A stretch of DNA of 64,000 nt from Rhodoligotrophos defluvii (GCF_005281615.1 NZ_SZZM01000001.1:654496-718495), one strand, 5' to 3'. Shown: positions 54,230-63,571, counted from the stretch's first letter. Notes: generated by a model not told the origin, from the sequence alone. Numbers and translations: made by a program.

Positions 54230-54561
54230 CCGCATTGCTGCGCCGAGAAGATCTGTCCTGAGTGCGGCATCGTCTATTATGTGCCGCAAGCGTTTTAGGA
54301 TGAGTGCCTGCGTCAGGGATCGAAAAACCTGGTACTGTCCAACGGGCACGGGCGCGTCAATAGCGAGTCTACCGAGGATAAGCTTCGCCGCGACTCGAAA
54401 ATCGCGCCGAGGCCGGTCCATGCCCGTGCTGCAACCGGCACTTCACCAATATGGAGCGCCATATCGCGACGAAGCACCCAGACTATTCTTCAGAGCCTGA
54501 AATGTTGTACCGCTCAAGGGTGGAGGCGCGGCATGATCCGCTGGTATGGGCCCAGCGCTGA
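54230..54561 (+). pseudogene. Broken phage-type C2H2 zinc-finger protein
   Basis: Two zinc-binding pieces survive in different frames. In frame from 54254, KICPECGIVYYVPQAF is ended by TAG, then NGHGRVNSESTEDKLRRDS can be read on. In the frame starting at 54421, CPCCNRHFTNMERHIATKHP (a complete C2H2 finger) runs to a TGA at 54559. Intact relatives, as I recall them from phages and prophages, have a CPxC ribbon, a CPNGH motif with ESTEDKLRR, a coiled coil and this finger in one frame. Here the coiled coil is lost, a stop has appeared and the frame is shifted. The surrounding DNA (54048-54642) holds no intact gene. Confidence 0.7.
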
Positions 54562-54642
54562 GGATTTCGAGCGGCGCGTGTGGAGTTGGAGGCAGCTTTA
54601 CCTACTCGCTAGCGTCGTATTCGACCCTGCGCCAGAGCGCGG

Positions 54643-56070
54643 CTAGCGCGGATAGCGGCCTTCGATTCGCTCATGCGAGAGCCATTGCGTAAACTCATCG
54701 AGATTGGTCCAGCCATCGGAATTGCCATCCAGCCACGGATCGAACCGGCCGACGACCGCGCCTAGCGAGGGCTCAAGGCCATCGGCCATACCATCCCTAT
54801 CGCTGTCAGAATAGGGCCGGGCCGATCTCATTCTTGGCAAGCGGCCGGGTTCGGAGGTGATCGCACCGTGTCCGGGGCTACTTAAGCCTCCCATTTGTCC
54901 CATGAATTCCCGGTCGACTTCGTCTCGCGGAAATGCGCCCGCTCCTTGGCGAACCTCTGTGTAAGCCGCGAATGCCGAACCGATGCTCGGCGCTGCGGCC
55001 TCGCAGGAGGGAGTGTTGGTGATCCATTGTCGTGTGTCCGGAGCCACCAGTACGGGCCTGGTGTCGTGATGGGCGATGATTCTATTCCCGCGTTCAAAGA
55101 TCACAGGTGAGGCCACACTCGCATCTCTATGCCATTTGATTGCAAATGTAATCTCGTTCGTGCTCGGCCCTGCCTTGAACACGTTGTCTCTTAAAATCAC
55201 CGGCGTGCCGCCCGGAAATTGAGTGAAGATTTCGCTCCATTCGGAACGGGCGTTGAAGAACACGTTATTCGTGATTTCGATACAGGACCCGGCGTAGTGG
55301 TTGCTATCGGGGTTGCGATCTCCGTTCGATATGCAGGCATTTCGCCAGAAGGAAATGCGTTGCGGCGCGGTCGGGTCAGAACCAAGCAGCGCGCATTTGC
55401 TATGGTTTCGCAGTCCCTGGCCGAAGATGGAATAGGCAATCGTCAGGTCGGTCGTGTCGCCATGCGCGTTGATATTTTCATCGGTTGCCCATGATGTGGA
55501 GATATGGTCGAGATACACACGCAGGCTGTTCTCAATCGTGACCCCGTCGACATTCGGTCTTCCGTTTCCGATTTGGGGGCGCAAACGGAGATGGCGAACG
55601 ATGACGTCATGCGTGTTTTTGATGACCAAGGGCGTGAGGTGAACGGTGCCCGGACGCTCCCGGACCGTTATGAGAATGCCGTCGCCGGGCGCCGTTTGAC
55701 CGAGCACCGAGAGGAACCCTCCCTCGCGTTCGACCACCAGCGAGGAATGAAGCTCGATTATACCGCTGACCCGGAAAACGCAGGTCCTGGCACCAGAAGC
55801 TTCGATGCAAGCGCGCAGGCTGCCCGGTCCGGCATCGTTCAGGTTGTCGACGTAGATGATGCTGCCTGAGCGCCCGCCCTGGGCACTCCTTCCGAACCCC
55901 TGGGCGCCGGGGAAAGCATCTTGCCGCTCGAGATTTCCTGAGCCGAGTGCCAGTAGCGAACCGTAGATGCACGCGAAAGTGACTATGCCCGCACCGACCA
56001 TGGATCGAACGGCCCTGAGGCTATGGAGGGGTGCATCTCGGCCTGGTTGCAGCGGCGGCATGGGCAGCAT
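54643..56070 (-). CDS. Secreted pectate-lyase-like beta-helix protein with calcium-binding repeats
   Basis: A 475-residue protein. A hydrophobic N-terminal segment (AGIVTFACIYGSLLALGSG) is followed by a right-handed beta-helix of pectate-lyase type (FPGAQGFGRSAQGGRSGSII, VIVRHLRLRPQIGNGRPNVD, LDHISTSWATDENINA). The C-terminal 60 residues hold two DxDxDG-like loops (SDSDRDGMADGLE and LDGNSDGWTNLDEF) as in calcium-binding EF-hand/dockerin-like repeats. It may cleave or bind a polysaccharide outside the cell. Start uncertain: ATG at 56070, with others at 56061 and 56001. It is divergent from the next glycosyltransferase. Confidence 0.78.
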   Translation of the reverse strand: MLPMPPLQPGRDAPLHSLRAVRSMVGAGIVTFACIYGSLLALGSGNLERQDAFPGAQGFGRSAQGGRSGSIIYVDNLNDAGPGSLRACIEASGARTCVFRVSGIIELHSSLVVEREGGFLSVLGQTAPGDGILITVRERPGTVHLTPLVIKNTHDVIVRHLRLRPQIGNGRPNVDGVTIENSLRVYLDHISTSWATDENINAHGDTTDLTIAYSIFGQGLRNHSKCALLGSDPTAPQRISFWRNACISNGDRNPDSNHYAGSCIEITNNVFFNARSEWSEIFTQFPGGTPVILRDNVFKAGPSTNEITFAIKWHRDASVASPVIFERGNRIIAHHDTRPVLVAPDTRQWITNTPSCEAAAPSIGSAFAAYTEVRQGAGAFPRDEVDREFMGQMGGLSSPGHGAITSEPGRLPRMRSARPYSDSDRDGMADGLEPSLGAVVGRFDPWLDGNSDGWTNLDEFTQWLSHERIEGRYPR

Positions 56071-56206
56071 GAAGGAGAGACGCCTTTAAGCTTGCTACCG
56101 GCCAAATAAGCTGTGCGTCGTGTGCCGGGAAGTTCGGTATTTCCTGACTCAGCTTGCCCTTCCGAAGGCGCTTTATTCACGGAGGGAAGTTCAAGTAGGT
56201 CATACC

Positions 56207-57442
56207 ATGAGTTTTATGCATTCCGGCGAGAATGGTGATTGGGAAAAGCTAGCCGTTCTCAACTGCATCACCGGCCTCAATATCGGTGGCGCCGAGCATA
56301 TGCTGGTTCGATATATCCGCAACCTGGTCGGTGGTCCCTTCGAGTTGTCGGTGCTGTCTTTGATGACGCCAGGGGCTCTGCACCGGGACCTGCTCGCGCT
56401 GCATGTGCCGGTCGCTAGCCTCGCAATGGCGCGCACGCTTCCCTCATGGCGAGCCATCAGCGGTTTAAGGCAAGTCTTCGGTCGAATGCAACCAAGCCTG
56501 GTGCATGGATGGATGTATCACGGCAACATGGCGGGTTCCGTTGGGGCATTGCTGTCGTCGAAGCCGCCGGTGATCTGGAGCGTCCACCACTCGCTTGCGG
56601 ACATCCATAATGAAAACGGTATGACTCAGGCGCTCATCCGCATGTCAGCAATCATGTCCAAATCGACCGCTGCCATCGTCTACTGCTCAAGAGTCTCGGC
56701 GGAACAGCACGAGAAGCTGGGCTATGATCCGGAGAAGCGGGTCATCATCCCCAATGGCGTTGATTGCAGCATCTTTCGGCCGCGGGCCGGCGCTCGCGAC
56801 AAACTGAAAGCGACCCTTGGTCTCGGGGAGAATTGCCTCGTCATCGGCAATGTAGCGCGTGCCCACCCGATGAAGGATCACCGGACTTTAGTGAGGGCAG
56901 GCCACATCCTGGTGCGTCAGGGGCTGGACATCCACTTGCTGTTCGTAGGCGCTGACCATGAGAATGGGATTGTGATGGAGGAATCCGCGACGCTGGGGAT
57001 CAGTGACCGGGTCAGCATCTTGGGGCCACAGGCGGACGTCAGCGAGATTGTCGCTGGCCTGGACATCTATGCATCCTCATCCGCTTGGGGCGAAGCATTC
57101 TCGCTTGCGATCCTCGAAGCGATGGCGTCCGGCGTGCCAGCGATCACCACAGATGTCGGTGATTGTGCGGAACTCGTCGGCGATGCCGATCTGACTGCAC
57201 CACCAAGCAATGCAGAGGCACTTGCCGCTGTGCTCGGCCGCCTTTGTCAGGCTTCTCCCGACGAGCGCGCCGCCCGCGGCCTGCGTGCAAGACGCCGCGT
57301 TGTAGAAAGCTACTCGCTTGAAACCTATGTTCGCAGGCATATGCGGCTCTATGAGCGCGTGCTAGCTGAAGCTCGGCGGGTCCAGCCATCTCTGCTTGCT
57401 ATATTCGGGACCTGGGGGATGCAATTGGGGGTCGTCGTTTAG
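56207..57442 (+). CDS. GT4-family glycosyltransferase
   Basis: A 411-residue GT-B enzyme. The N-terminal acceptor motif is LNCITGLNIGGAEHMLVRYI, the hinge region has VIIPNGVDCSIFRP, the donor site has GNVARAHPMKDHRTLVRAG, and the E-x7-E signature is EAFSLAILEAMASGVPAITT. The ATG at 56207 is chosen; the frame extends to 56120. It is probably part of polysaccharide or lipid glycosylation, paired with the pectate-lyase-like gene. The setting, between degraded phage fragments, suggests that the pair was acquired. Confidence 0.85.
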   Translation: MSFMHSGENGDWEKLAVLNCITGLNIGGAEHMLVRYIRNLVGGPFELSVLSLMTPGALHRDLLALHVPVASLAMARTLPSWRAISGLRQVFGRMQPSLVHGWMYHGNMAGSVGALLSSKPPVIWSVHHSLADIHNENGMTQALIRMSAIMSKSTAAIVYCSRVSAEQHEKLGYDPEKRVIIPNGVDCSIFRPRAGARDKLKATLGLGENCLVIGNVARAHPMKDHRTLVRAGHILVRQGLDIHLLFVGADHENGIVMEESATLGISDRVSILGPQADVSEIVAGLDIYASSSAWGEAFSLAILEAMASGVPAITTDVGDCAELVGDADLTAPPSNAEALAAVLGRLCQASPDERAARGLRARRRVVESYSLETYVRRHMRLYERVLAEARRVQPSLLAIFGTWGMQLGVVV

Positions 57443-57495
57443 CCGCACTTGGGCTTCTCAATACGAATCGCCCCATCCGCTGCTGGCTGGAGACA

Positions 57496-57687
57496 CTAGA
57501 TGAGGCTTGCCGCTGACGGGAACAATGCCAGCAGCCTGTCATTGAATCCGAACACCAAGGCGAAGGCGGCGAGAGCCCAGCGATTATCCAGGGCACCTAG
57601 AATGCCGGTCAGGATGCTGACGGCCGAGGCAATGCCGGCCCAAATGGTCGTATCCTTGATCAGCGGCGGGCCCGTCTGGTTCCACAA
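57496..57687 (-). CDS. Short holin-like membrane protein, probably a relic
   Basis: A 63-codon frame with hydrophobic segments (TIWAGIASAVSILTGILGAL and WALAAFALVFGFNDRLLALF) separated by a short polar turn (DNR), as in phage holin-like proteins. It begins at a TTG with poor ribosome binding, a few codons after a stop in the same frame, so the true N terminus may be lost. It lies directly behind an endolysin-like fragment on the same strand. Confidence 0.35.
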   Translation of the reverse strand: MWNQTGPPLIKDTTIWAGIASAVSILTGILGALDNRWALAAFALVFGFNDRLLALFPSAASLI

Positions 57688-57689
57688 GC

Positions 57690-57801
57690 TCCACGCTTAC
57701 ATCGGCCGATTGAGGCGTTGAGATCTCTACCGGATCGTCTGTGGTGGCGTTGAAGTAGTCACCGAGCTTCTTGCCCGTGAACAGGCCACGCGCCATCCCC
57801 T
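57690..57801 (-). pseudogene. Phage endolysin-like fragment in a relic-filled stretch
   Basis: The minus strand reads GMARGLFTGKKLGDYFNATT, which resembles a WFTGKKL-type motif of alphaproteobacterial prophage endolysins as I recall them. The remainder of such an enzyme is missing on both sides. Directly next to it, plus-strand 57801-57884 reads LWVPQDPKLDKDAIEKALKN and ends in TGA, like a fragment of another phage gene. The whole stretch 57443-58247 holds no intact gene apart from the holin-like frame. Confidence 0.4.
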
Positions 57802-58247
57802 CTGGGTGCCGCAGGACCCGAAGCTGGACAAGGACGCTATTGAGAAGGCGCTGAAGAACAAGCGCGACATGTCGGCGGGCGAATGAAACGGCTGGTCGAT
57901 AGCTGCCATCCGTCAGACCTATGTCATGCGCTGGATGATGACGGAGTGGTGAACCGCCTGACGCCGAGTCGGCTCGCCCTTTTGATGAGCGCCGGGGTGG
58001 TCGGCGCGCCATCGGGCCAGCGCCGCGGCGGGAACATGGCCAGCGGCCCACATGCGTGGACCGTTTCCCACGGAGAGGTGAGCCAGCTGATAGTGCCAGA
58101 CGAACCCCTGCCCGCTCGGGTCGTCAGAAGATCAGAGCAAGGCGCAAGCTGCGCCTGTGGGCGCGGCACTCAGTGGTTCGGCAGCCGGCGACATCCCCCT
58201 CGTCGCCGGCTTTCCCCCTTTGCCCCACCTCGAGGTGATTCGCCGCG

Positions 58248-58838
58248 TCAGAAACCAACACGAAAACCCGCCAGGATCGAGTGATCGGCAAAGTCCGGCC
58301 CGCTGACCATGATATCGCGATACCGATAGCCCAGATCCAATGACATCATTTCGGTCATGGCGAAATTGAAACCGGCATAGGCCGCCACCGCAAAGCCTGC
58401 TCTGTTCGAGCGATAGTCAAGCCAACCATATCCGACACCAATCCCCACATAAGGTGCAGCAAAATCGAAGACGGGCACCTCGAAATACGCATTCCCCAGC
58501 ACTGTCCAGACATTCAGGTCTTCCGTTAGCGCCCTTCGTTCACGTGGTATGATTTCGTGGCGAAGATGTCCCTTGTAGGCGCCCGAGTAATCCCCGGTAA
58601 TATCAAAGCGGACATATTCACTGAACTGATAGCCAAGCCCAACGCCGACCGCAAAGGCGTCGTCAGACTTGAAGAGACGCTCATGCAGGAAAGACCAACC
58701 CAGTTGACCACGGAGATAAAGGCCGCTCGGCTCGATCACGGGCGGCGGTGGCTCGATCGGAACAAGATCAGCCGCCGACGCGATGTTGCTTGCGGCACAG
58801 AGCAGCGCAGCAGCCCCGAACACTCCCAGATGCTTCAT
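58248..58838 (-). CDS. Outer membrane beta-barrel protein (Omp25/Omp31-like)
   Basis: A 196-residue protein with signal peptide (GVFGAAALLCAASNIASA) and an eight-stranded barrel pattern ending in VGF, with the family's mature start ADLVPIEPPPPVIEPSGLYL. Aromatic girdle residues alternate through LGYQFSEYVRFDITGDYSG and LDLGYRYRD. AAGGAGAGG precedes the ATG. It is clearly related to the gene upstream, which shares the LGWSFL, DYSG and GYGW patterns. Such proteins are structural or immunogenic in Rhizobiales. Confidence 0.88.
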   Translation of the reverse strand: MKHLGVFGAAALLCAASNIASAADLVPIEPPPPVIEPSGLYLRGQLGWSFLHERLFKSDDAFAVGVGLGYQFSEYVRFDITGDYSGAYKGHLRHEIIPRERRALTEDLNVWTVLGNAYFEVPVFDFAAPYVGIGVGYGWLDYRSNRAGFAVAAYAGFNFAMTEMMSLDLGYRYRDIMVSGPDFADHSILAGFRVGF

Positions 58839-58995
58839 TCTTGCCTCTCCTTCCGATCAGCGGAAGCCCGTTCGCGTAAGTGACGTGGCAAAAGCTAACA
58901 CATGCTGAGGTTGCTTAAATAGTAAAAATTCCCTCAAAAGTTGAATATACTCCGATGTGACACGGAAGCGACAAGGGACGTTAACCCACGGACAG

Positions 58996-59026
58996 CAAAG
59001 AAAAAGGCGGCATCGGAGATGCCACC
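58996..59026 (-). terminator. Rho-independent terminator of the middle outer membrane gene
   Basis: On the minus strand GGTGGCATC and GATGCCGCC (one G-U pair) enclose TCC and are followed by TTTTTCTTTG. It lies 25 bases after the stop of the gene at 59052. Confidence 0.9.
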
Positions 59027-59051
59027 TTCGCACGCCAATGCTCGGATCCCT

Positions 59052-59636
59052 TTAAAAGGCGAAGCGCAAACCTGCACGAACCGAATGGTCGAGGAAGTTC
59101 GGGCCGTCGATGAAAGCATCGCGGAAGCGATAGCCGACATCCAGGGTCACGCTGTCGCTGACCTTGAAGCCGACGCCGGCCATGGCTGCGGCCGTGAAGC
59201 CGTCCTCGCTATAGCTATGCTTGCCGTCCACCCAGCCGTAGCCGGCACCCGCACCGAGATAGGGCACTATGGTGTCGGACAACGGAATGTCCACATAGCC
59301 GTTCGCAAGCACCGTCCAGGCATCGATTTTGTTGTTGCCGACATCGTACTTGCCAGAATAATCGGCCGTGATGTCACCGCGGAAGGTGTTGTTGAAGCGG
59401 TAGCCCACGCCGAGGCCACCGGTAAAGGCATTGTCGTTCTTGCGGCCGATATCCGAGCTCAGGAACGACCATCCGAGATCGCCCCTCAGGTACCACCCGG
59501 CTTGATCATAGATAGGAGCAGGAACAGCCTCCTGCGGGGGAATATATGGCGCCGGCGCCAGATCCGCCGCCATCGCATAGCCGGCCGTCAGGCTCAGGGC
59601 CGTCAAGCCGAGCAGAGCCGATTTCAGCTTACTCAA
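59052..59636 (-). CDS. Outer membrane beta-barrel protein, tandem paralogue
   Basis: A 194-residue protein with signal peptide (SALLGLTALSLTAGYAMA) and mature start ADLAPAPYIPPQEAVPAPIY. The barrel has GWYLRGDLGWSFLSSDIGRK and ends in LRFAF. The start is a TTG at 59636 with GGAGGAG eight bases upstream; the ATG-free frame to 59669 is unlikely. It aligns by eye with the downstream paralogue over its whole length (LGWSFL, ITADYSGKYD, YGWVDG, DVGYRFRD). It has its own terminator. Confidence 0.88.
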   Translation of the reverse strand: MSKLKSALLGLTALSLTAGYAMAADLAPAPYIPPQEAVPAPIYDQAGWYLRGDLGWSFLSSDIGRKNDNAFTGGLGVGYRFNNTFRGDITADYSGKYDVGNNKIDAWTVLANGYVDIPLSDTIVPYLGAGAGYGWVDGKHSYSEDGFTAAAMAGVGFKVSDSVTLDVGYRFRDAFIDGPNFLDHSVRAGLRFAF

Positions 59637-59858
59637 AACAGTAACTCCTCCGCGCCGCGTAGCGCGCACTCACCACTTACCTCAACGCCGCCTCCGTGAA
59701 CTCGCACAGTCGAGACGGCACATGACGACGGCTGGCGTTATGCTGCTAAAATGCGGCTAAAATCCGAGAGGGCCCGTTAACCATCCGTGAGGACCGTTCA
59801 ACTTCTCGCGCGCAGTAAACAAGTTCTTACCAGTCGGATCGAGCCAGTTCGGCCGAAG

Positions 59859-59892
59859 ACGAAACGCCCGCCACGGCGAACCGCGGCGGGCG
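59859..59892 (-). terminator. Terminator of the third outer membrane gene
   Basis: CGCCCGCC and GGCGGGCG form an 8-base stem, with an inner CGG/CCG pair set, followed on the minus strand by TTTCGTC. It lies 48 bases after the stop at 59941. The rest of 59637-59940 holds the upstream region of the middle gene, including a TTAACCAT at 59775. Confidence 0.7.
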
Positions 59893-59940
59893 GAGGCGGC
59901 TGGGAGAGAGAGGTGCCGCTGGTGTATTCTGTAGTCCCGC

Positions 59941-60618
59941 TCAGTTGAGGCGGAAGCGCAAGCCGACCCGGGCTTCGTGAGCGGTGATGCTGTCCACGTG
60001 GAAGTGGTCGGGTCCGCCGGACTTGGCGTCGCCCAGGTCGACATAGCGGTAGCCGACATCGACGGCGATGTTTTCCGTCACGTCGAAAGCAAGGCCGGCC
60101 TGGACGTTCCAGGCGAAGTCCGTGCTGCTGCCGGAACTCGAGAAGGGCGGCTTGTCCACATTGCTGATGCTGTGAAAGGCAACGCCCACGCCGCCGCCGA
60201 CATAGGGCTTCACGAAGCCGAAATAGTCGAAATCCACATAGCCGTTGGCAAAGATGGTGCCGGTAGACAGCTTGGCATCGAGGCTGTTCCACTTGTCTTC
60301 GAGCTTGGAGTCGAAGCGGTATCCCCCCACGATGTCGGCGCGGAACATCGGCGTGAACTGGCAGCCCACGCCACCTTCGATGAAGCCGGAATCCTTCAGC
60401 TTCTCGCCGTAAGCTTTGCTCTTCTTGCCCCCGTGGTTCTTGTAGACATTCGGCCGCTCATGGAAGCTCGCGCCACCATCGACACGGAAGTAGATGCAGC
60501 TCGTCTCCGCCACCGGCTCGGGCAGCGGCGGCGGCAGGAGATCCGCGGCCAAAGCCGCCGTTGATGCCGACATCAGGAGGAAACCCCCACTCACCAAAAC
60601 CTTCGCCGCCACTTTCAT
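59941..60618 (-). CDS. Outer membrane beta-barrel protein, third and most divergent paralogue
   Basis: A 225-residue protein with signal peptide (VLVSGGFLLMSASTAALA) and mature start ADLLPPPLPEP. The barrel is longer in its first loop (NVYKNHGGKKSKAYGEKLKD) and ends in VGLRFRLN. It shares DVGYRYVDLGD and KPYVGGGVGVAF with the Omp25/Omp31 group. The ATG at 60618 is preceded by GGGGA at a suitable distance; a longer frame to 60735 is not needed. It completes a row of three same-strand barrel genes. Confidence 0.85.
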   Translation of the reverse strand: MKVAAKVLVSGGFLLMSASTAALAADLLPPPLPEPVAETSCIYFRVDGGASFHERPNVYKNHGGKKSKAYGEKLKDSGFIEGGVGCQFTPMFRADIVGGYRFDSKLEDKWNSLDAKLSTGTIFANGYVDFDYFGFVKPYVGGGVGVAFHSISNVDKPPFSSSGSSTDFAWNVQAGLAFDVTENIAVDVGYRYVDLGDAKSGGPDHFHVDSITAHEARVGLRFRLN

Positions 60619-60768
60619 TGAAATATTCCCCATGATCACAGCGGCCCCGCAGGACACGGGACACGCGACACGCCAACGACAGATCCCCTCCAGCACGACA
60701 CCAGGGCCGGCAGATCCATCCACTGCCTCCGGCAAGCTGTTGCTCGCTCGAATAACGTGTCTCAGTTA

Positions 60769-60796
60769 TTAACCATAAGGATTAACAAGAAATTAA
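60769..60796. promoter_or_regulatory. TTAA cluster, candidate CtrA-type site
   Basis: TTAACC (60769), TTAAC (60782) and TTAAG (60793) stand in an A/T-rich stretch about 150-180 bases upstream of the third barrel gene. The last two form TTAA-N7-TTAA, the known spacing of CtrA sites in alphaproteobacteria. The stretch 60619-60929 otherwise holds only the glmM terminator. Confidence 0.35.
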
Positions 60797-60857
60797 GCCT
60801 AACGGACCGTTGATGGGCGAGTTGTGGTGGAATTTAGACCCAGGTCTGTCCCGGCAT

Positions 60858-60891
60858 AAGCAAAGTCGGCCCGCTGGAAAGCGCGCCGACT
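60858..60891 (-). terminator. Terminator of glmM
   Basis: AGTCGGC and GCCGACT form a 7-base stem, extended inside by CGC and GCG, followed on the minus strand by TTGCTTATG. It lies 39 bases after the glmM stop. Confidence 0.7.
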
Positions 60892-60929
60892 GCTAAGTCT
60901 ACAGATTGTCTGGGATTTTGCTTTGGTTG

Positions 60930-62285
60930 CTAGGCAGCTGCTGCGCGCGCAGCGCTGTCCTTTACGGCTCCGGCAATATCGCGCACAACCGCGCGCACCA
61001 GCTTTTCGTCGTCGCCCTCACCCATGACCCGAATCACGGGCTCCGTACCGGAGGCGCGAATCACCAGGCGGCCATTGCCGGCAAGCCGTTGCTCGCCCTC
61101 GGCAATGGCGCTCTTCACCAGCGCTGATTCGAGAGGATTGCCGTCGGTATAGCGCACGCTGGTCAGAACCTGCGGTACAGGCTCGAAACAGGAGCATACC
61201 TCACTGACCGGCCGGCCGCTGGCCACCACCACGCCGAGCACCTGCAAGGCAGCGATCAGGCCATCGCCGGTGGTGGTGAAGTCGCTCAGCACGATATGGC
61301 CGGACTGCTCGCCGCCCACATTGAAGCCGCCGGTGCGCATCCGCTCCACCACGTAGCGGTCGCCGACCTTGGTGCGCTCCAGCGTGAGGCCAAGGTGTTG
61401 CAGACGGCGCTCGAGACCGAGATTCGACATGACGGTCGCCACCACGCCGCCGCCCGATAGACGCCCGGCCGCCGACCACGTTCCGGCGATCAATGCCAGC
61501 ACCTGGTCGCCATCGATGATATGGCCCTTCTCATTGACGAGAATCACCCGATCCGCATCGCCATCAAGTGCTATGCCCACATCGGCGCGCAGCTCCCGCA
61601 CCCGCTCGCACAACCGCTCGGGTGCGGTCGATCCGCACTTGTCGTTGATGTTCAAGCCATTGGGCTCGACACCGAGCGGGAAGACCTCGGCTCCAAGCTC
61701 CCACAACGCCGTGGGGGCCACCCGATAGGCTGCCCCGTTGGCGCAATCGACCACGACCCGCAGGCCCTCCAGCCGCAGCTCCTTCGGGAAGGTGCGCTTG
61801 GCAAACTCGATATAGCGAGCCTGGGCGTCCTCGATCCGCTTGGCGCGGCCAATCTTTTCGGACGCTGCCGGCTCGCCGATGCCCTCATGGATGAGCCGTT
61901 CGATCTCGTGCTCCTGATCATCGCTCAGCTTGTAGCCGTCTGGCCCGAACAGCTTGATGCCGTTGTCGCAGAACGGGTTGTGCGATGCGGAAATCATCAC
62001 CCCGAGATCGGCCCGCAGCGAGCGCGTGAGCATGGCCACCGCCGGTGTGGGCAGCGGCCCGAACTGGAACACGTTCATGCCGACAGACAGAAACCCGGCC
62101 GCCAGCGCCGACTCGATCATATAGCCAGACAACCGCGTGTCCTTGCCGATCACCACCCGATGATTGTTGTCGTCGCGCATGAACAGGCGTCCGGCAGCCA
62201 TGCCGACCTTCAGCGCCGTTTCCGCATCCATTGGCCATGTATTGGCCTGCCCCCGGATACCATCGGTTCCGAAATGTTTGCGCAT
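60930..62285 (-). CDS. glmM: Phosphoglucosamine mutase
   Basis: A 451-residue enzyme that converts glucosamine-6-phosphate to glucosamine-1-phosphate for UDP-GlcNAc. [17 protein letters not shown] marks the N terminus, the phospho-Ser loop is [20 protein letters not shown], and the metal-binding loop is [14 protein letters not shown]. The ATG at 62285 has GGGAG nine bases upstream; an ATG at 62303 overlaps the folP stop. It follows folP as in the classic ftsH-folP-glmM order. Confidence 0.96.
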   Translation of the reverse strand: MRKHFGTDGIRGQANTWPMDAETALKVGMAAGRLFMRDDNNHRVVIGKDTRLSGYMIESALAAGFLSVGMNVFQFGPLPTPAVAMLTRSLRADLGVMISASHNPFCDNGIKLFGPDGYKLSDDQEHEIERLIHEGIGEPAASEKIGRAKRIEDAQARYIEFAKRTFPKELRLEGLRVVVDCANGAAYRVAPTALWELGAEVFPLGVEPNGLNINDKCGSTAPERLCERVRELRADVGIALDGDADRVILVNEKGHIIDGDQVLALIAGTWSAAGRLSGGGVVATVMSNLGLERRLQHLGLTLERTKVGDRYVVERMRTGGFNVGGEQSGHIVLSDFTTTGDGLIAALQVLGVVVASGRPVSEVCSCFEPVPQVLTSVRYTDGNPLESALVKSAIAEGEQRLAGNGRLVIRASGTEPVIRVMGEGDDEKLVRAVVRDIAGAVKDSAARAAAA

Positions 62286-62299
62286 CTGCGTTGGCTCCC

Positions 62300-63373
62300 T
62301 CATGCGGCAGCATCGGCCTCGATTATTCTACGCCATACTGCAATGGACTGCACCGTTTCGCGGACATCGTGCACCCGCACGATCTGCACACCTTGCTGCA
62401 CGCCGGCCATGGCGGCGGCGACAGACCCCATGACCCTGCTGCGCGCCTCGGTCTCGCCGGTGACCTTGCCGATAAAGCCCTTGCGAGAGGCGCCCAGCAG
62501 CAGCGGCACACCCAACCCGTGAAACAGGCTGAGCTGCGCCATCAGCTGCAGGTTGTGCTGATGGGTCTTGCCGAAGCCGATGCCGGGATCGGCAATGACC
62601 CGTGACCGCGGGATACCAGCCCCTTCGGCTTCCGCAATGCGCCGGGCCAGGACATCGAATATGTCGAGCGCCACGTCGTCATAACGCGGGTCGATTTGCA
62701 TGGTCTTCGGCGTACCCTGGGCATGCATGAGAATGACGGGCGCCCCGGTCTCCACCACAGCCGCGGTCGCACCGGGATCATGCTGCAGGGCGGAGACATC
62801 GTTGATGATCGAAGCCCCCGCGGCAACGGCGCGGCGCATGACCGATGCCTTGCGCGTATCGATCGAGACCGGCAGACCGAGCGGCCGCACCCCCTCGACC
62901 ACCGGCAGCACGCGCCGGGCTTCCTCCTCCTCCGGCACGTCGTCGGCGCCGGGCCGGGTCGACTCTCCACCGATGTCCAGTATGTCGGCGCCCGCCTCGG
63001 CCAAATGGCGGGCGTGATCTATGGCAGCCTGCGACTGGGAGAACAGGTTGCCATCGGAAAAGCTGTCGGGCGTCACGTTGACGATCCCCATGACCAGGGG
63101 CCAGGCGAAATCGAGGCCCGCGATCGCCGGGCGCGGTGTGGTCAGGGCTTGCAAGATTGCGCGAACGGTGCTCTCGGTCGACCGAGCCATTTCATCGGCG
63201 GGAAACATTCGGGCAGCGCTGCGGCGCGAGGCTCCCGCGCGCTCGATGAGCTCGACCAGAGAGAAGGCCGCGGGCCCTCCGGCGAGCCGCATGGCGGCGC
63301 CTGCTGCCACGGCCGCGGCTGCTTCTGCACCGTATACGAGCCCGGCTGGCCTCAGGTAAACGGATGCCCCCAC
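62300..63373 (-). CDS. folP: Dihydropteroate synthase
   Basis: A 357-residue enzyme that joins p-aminobenzoate to the pterin in folate synthesis and is the sulfonamide target. [45 protein letters not shown] and [14 protein letters not shown] are all clear. A non-catalytic N-terminal part of about 90 residues ([20 protein letters not shown]) precedes the TIM barrel; I recall this extension in other Rhizobiales. It lies between ftsH and glmM on the same strand. Confidence 0.95.
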   Translation of the reverse strand: MGASVYLRPAGLVYGAEAAAAVAAGAAMRLAGGPAAFSLVELIERAGASRRSAARMFPADEMARSTESTVRAILQALTTPRPAIAGLDFAWPLVMGIVNVTPDSFSDGNLFSQSQAAIDHARHLAEAGADILDIGGESTRPGADDVPEEEEARRVLPVVEGVRPLGLPVSIDTRKASVMRRAVAAGASIINDVSALQHDPGATAAVVETGAPVILMHAQGTPKTMQIDPRYDDVALDIFDVLARRIAEAEGAGIPRSRVIADPGIGFGKTHQHNLQLMAQLSLFHGLGVPLLLGASRKGFIGKVTGETEARSRVMGSVAAAMAGVQQGVQIVRVHDVRETVQSIAVWRRIIEADAAA

Positions 63374-63571
63374 ATCGCCTCCACGAATGCTCGGGTCCTT
63401 GAAATGCGAAGGAGCCGGAAACGAAAATTCCCGGCTCCACCACTAAGACCACGAATTGTAACGAGACCGTTGCTCGACCTCAACCCTGGCGGTTTCATGA
63501 CTTCCATCGTGTTAAGATGCGGAAGCCGTGAACCGGGCGTCAGGCATCATCGGGCATGCATGCCAAAAGGG

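Noticed and set aside
58996-59892. Repeated stem-loops around the outer membrane genes as a CRISPR or repeat array
   Set aside because: The stems differ in sequence and each follows a stop codon, so they are separate terminators.
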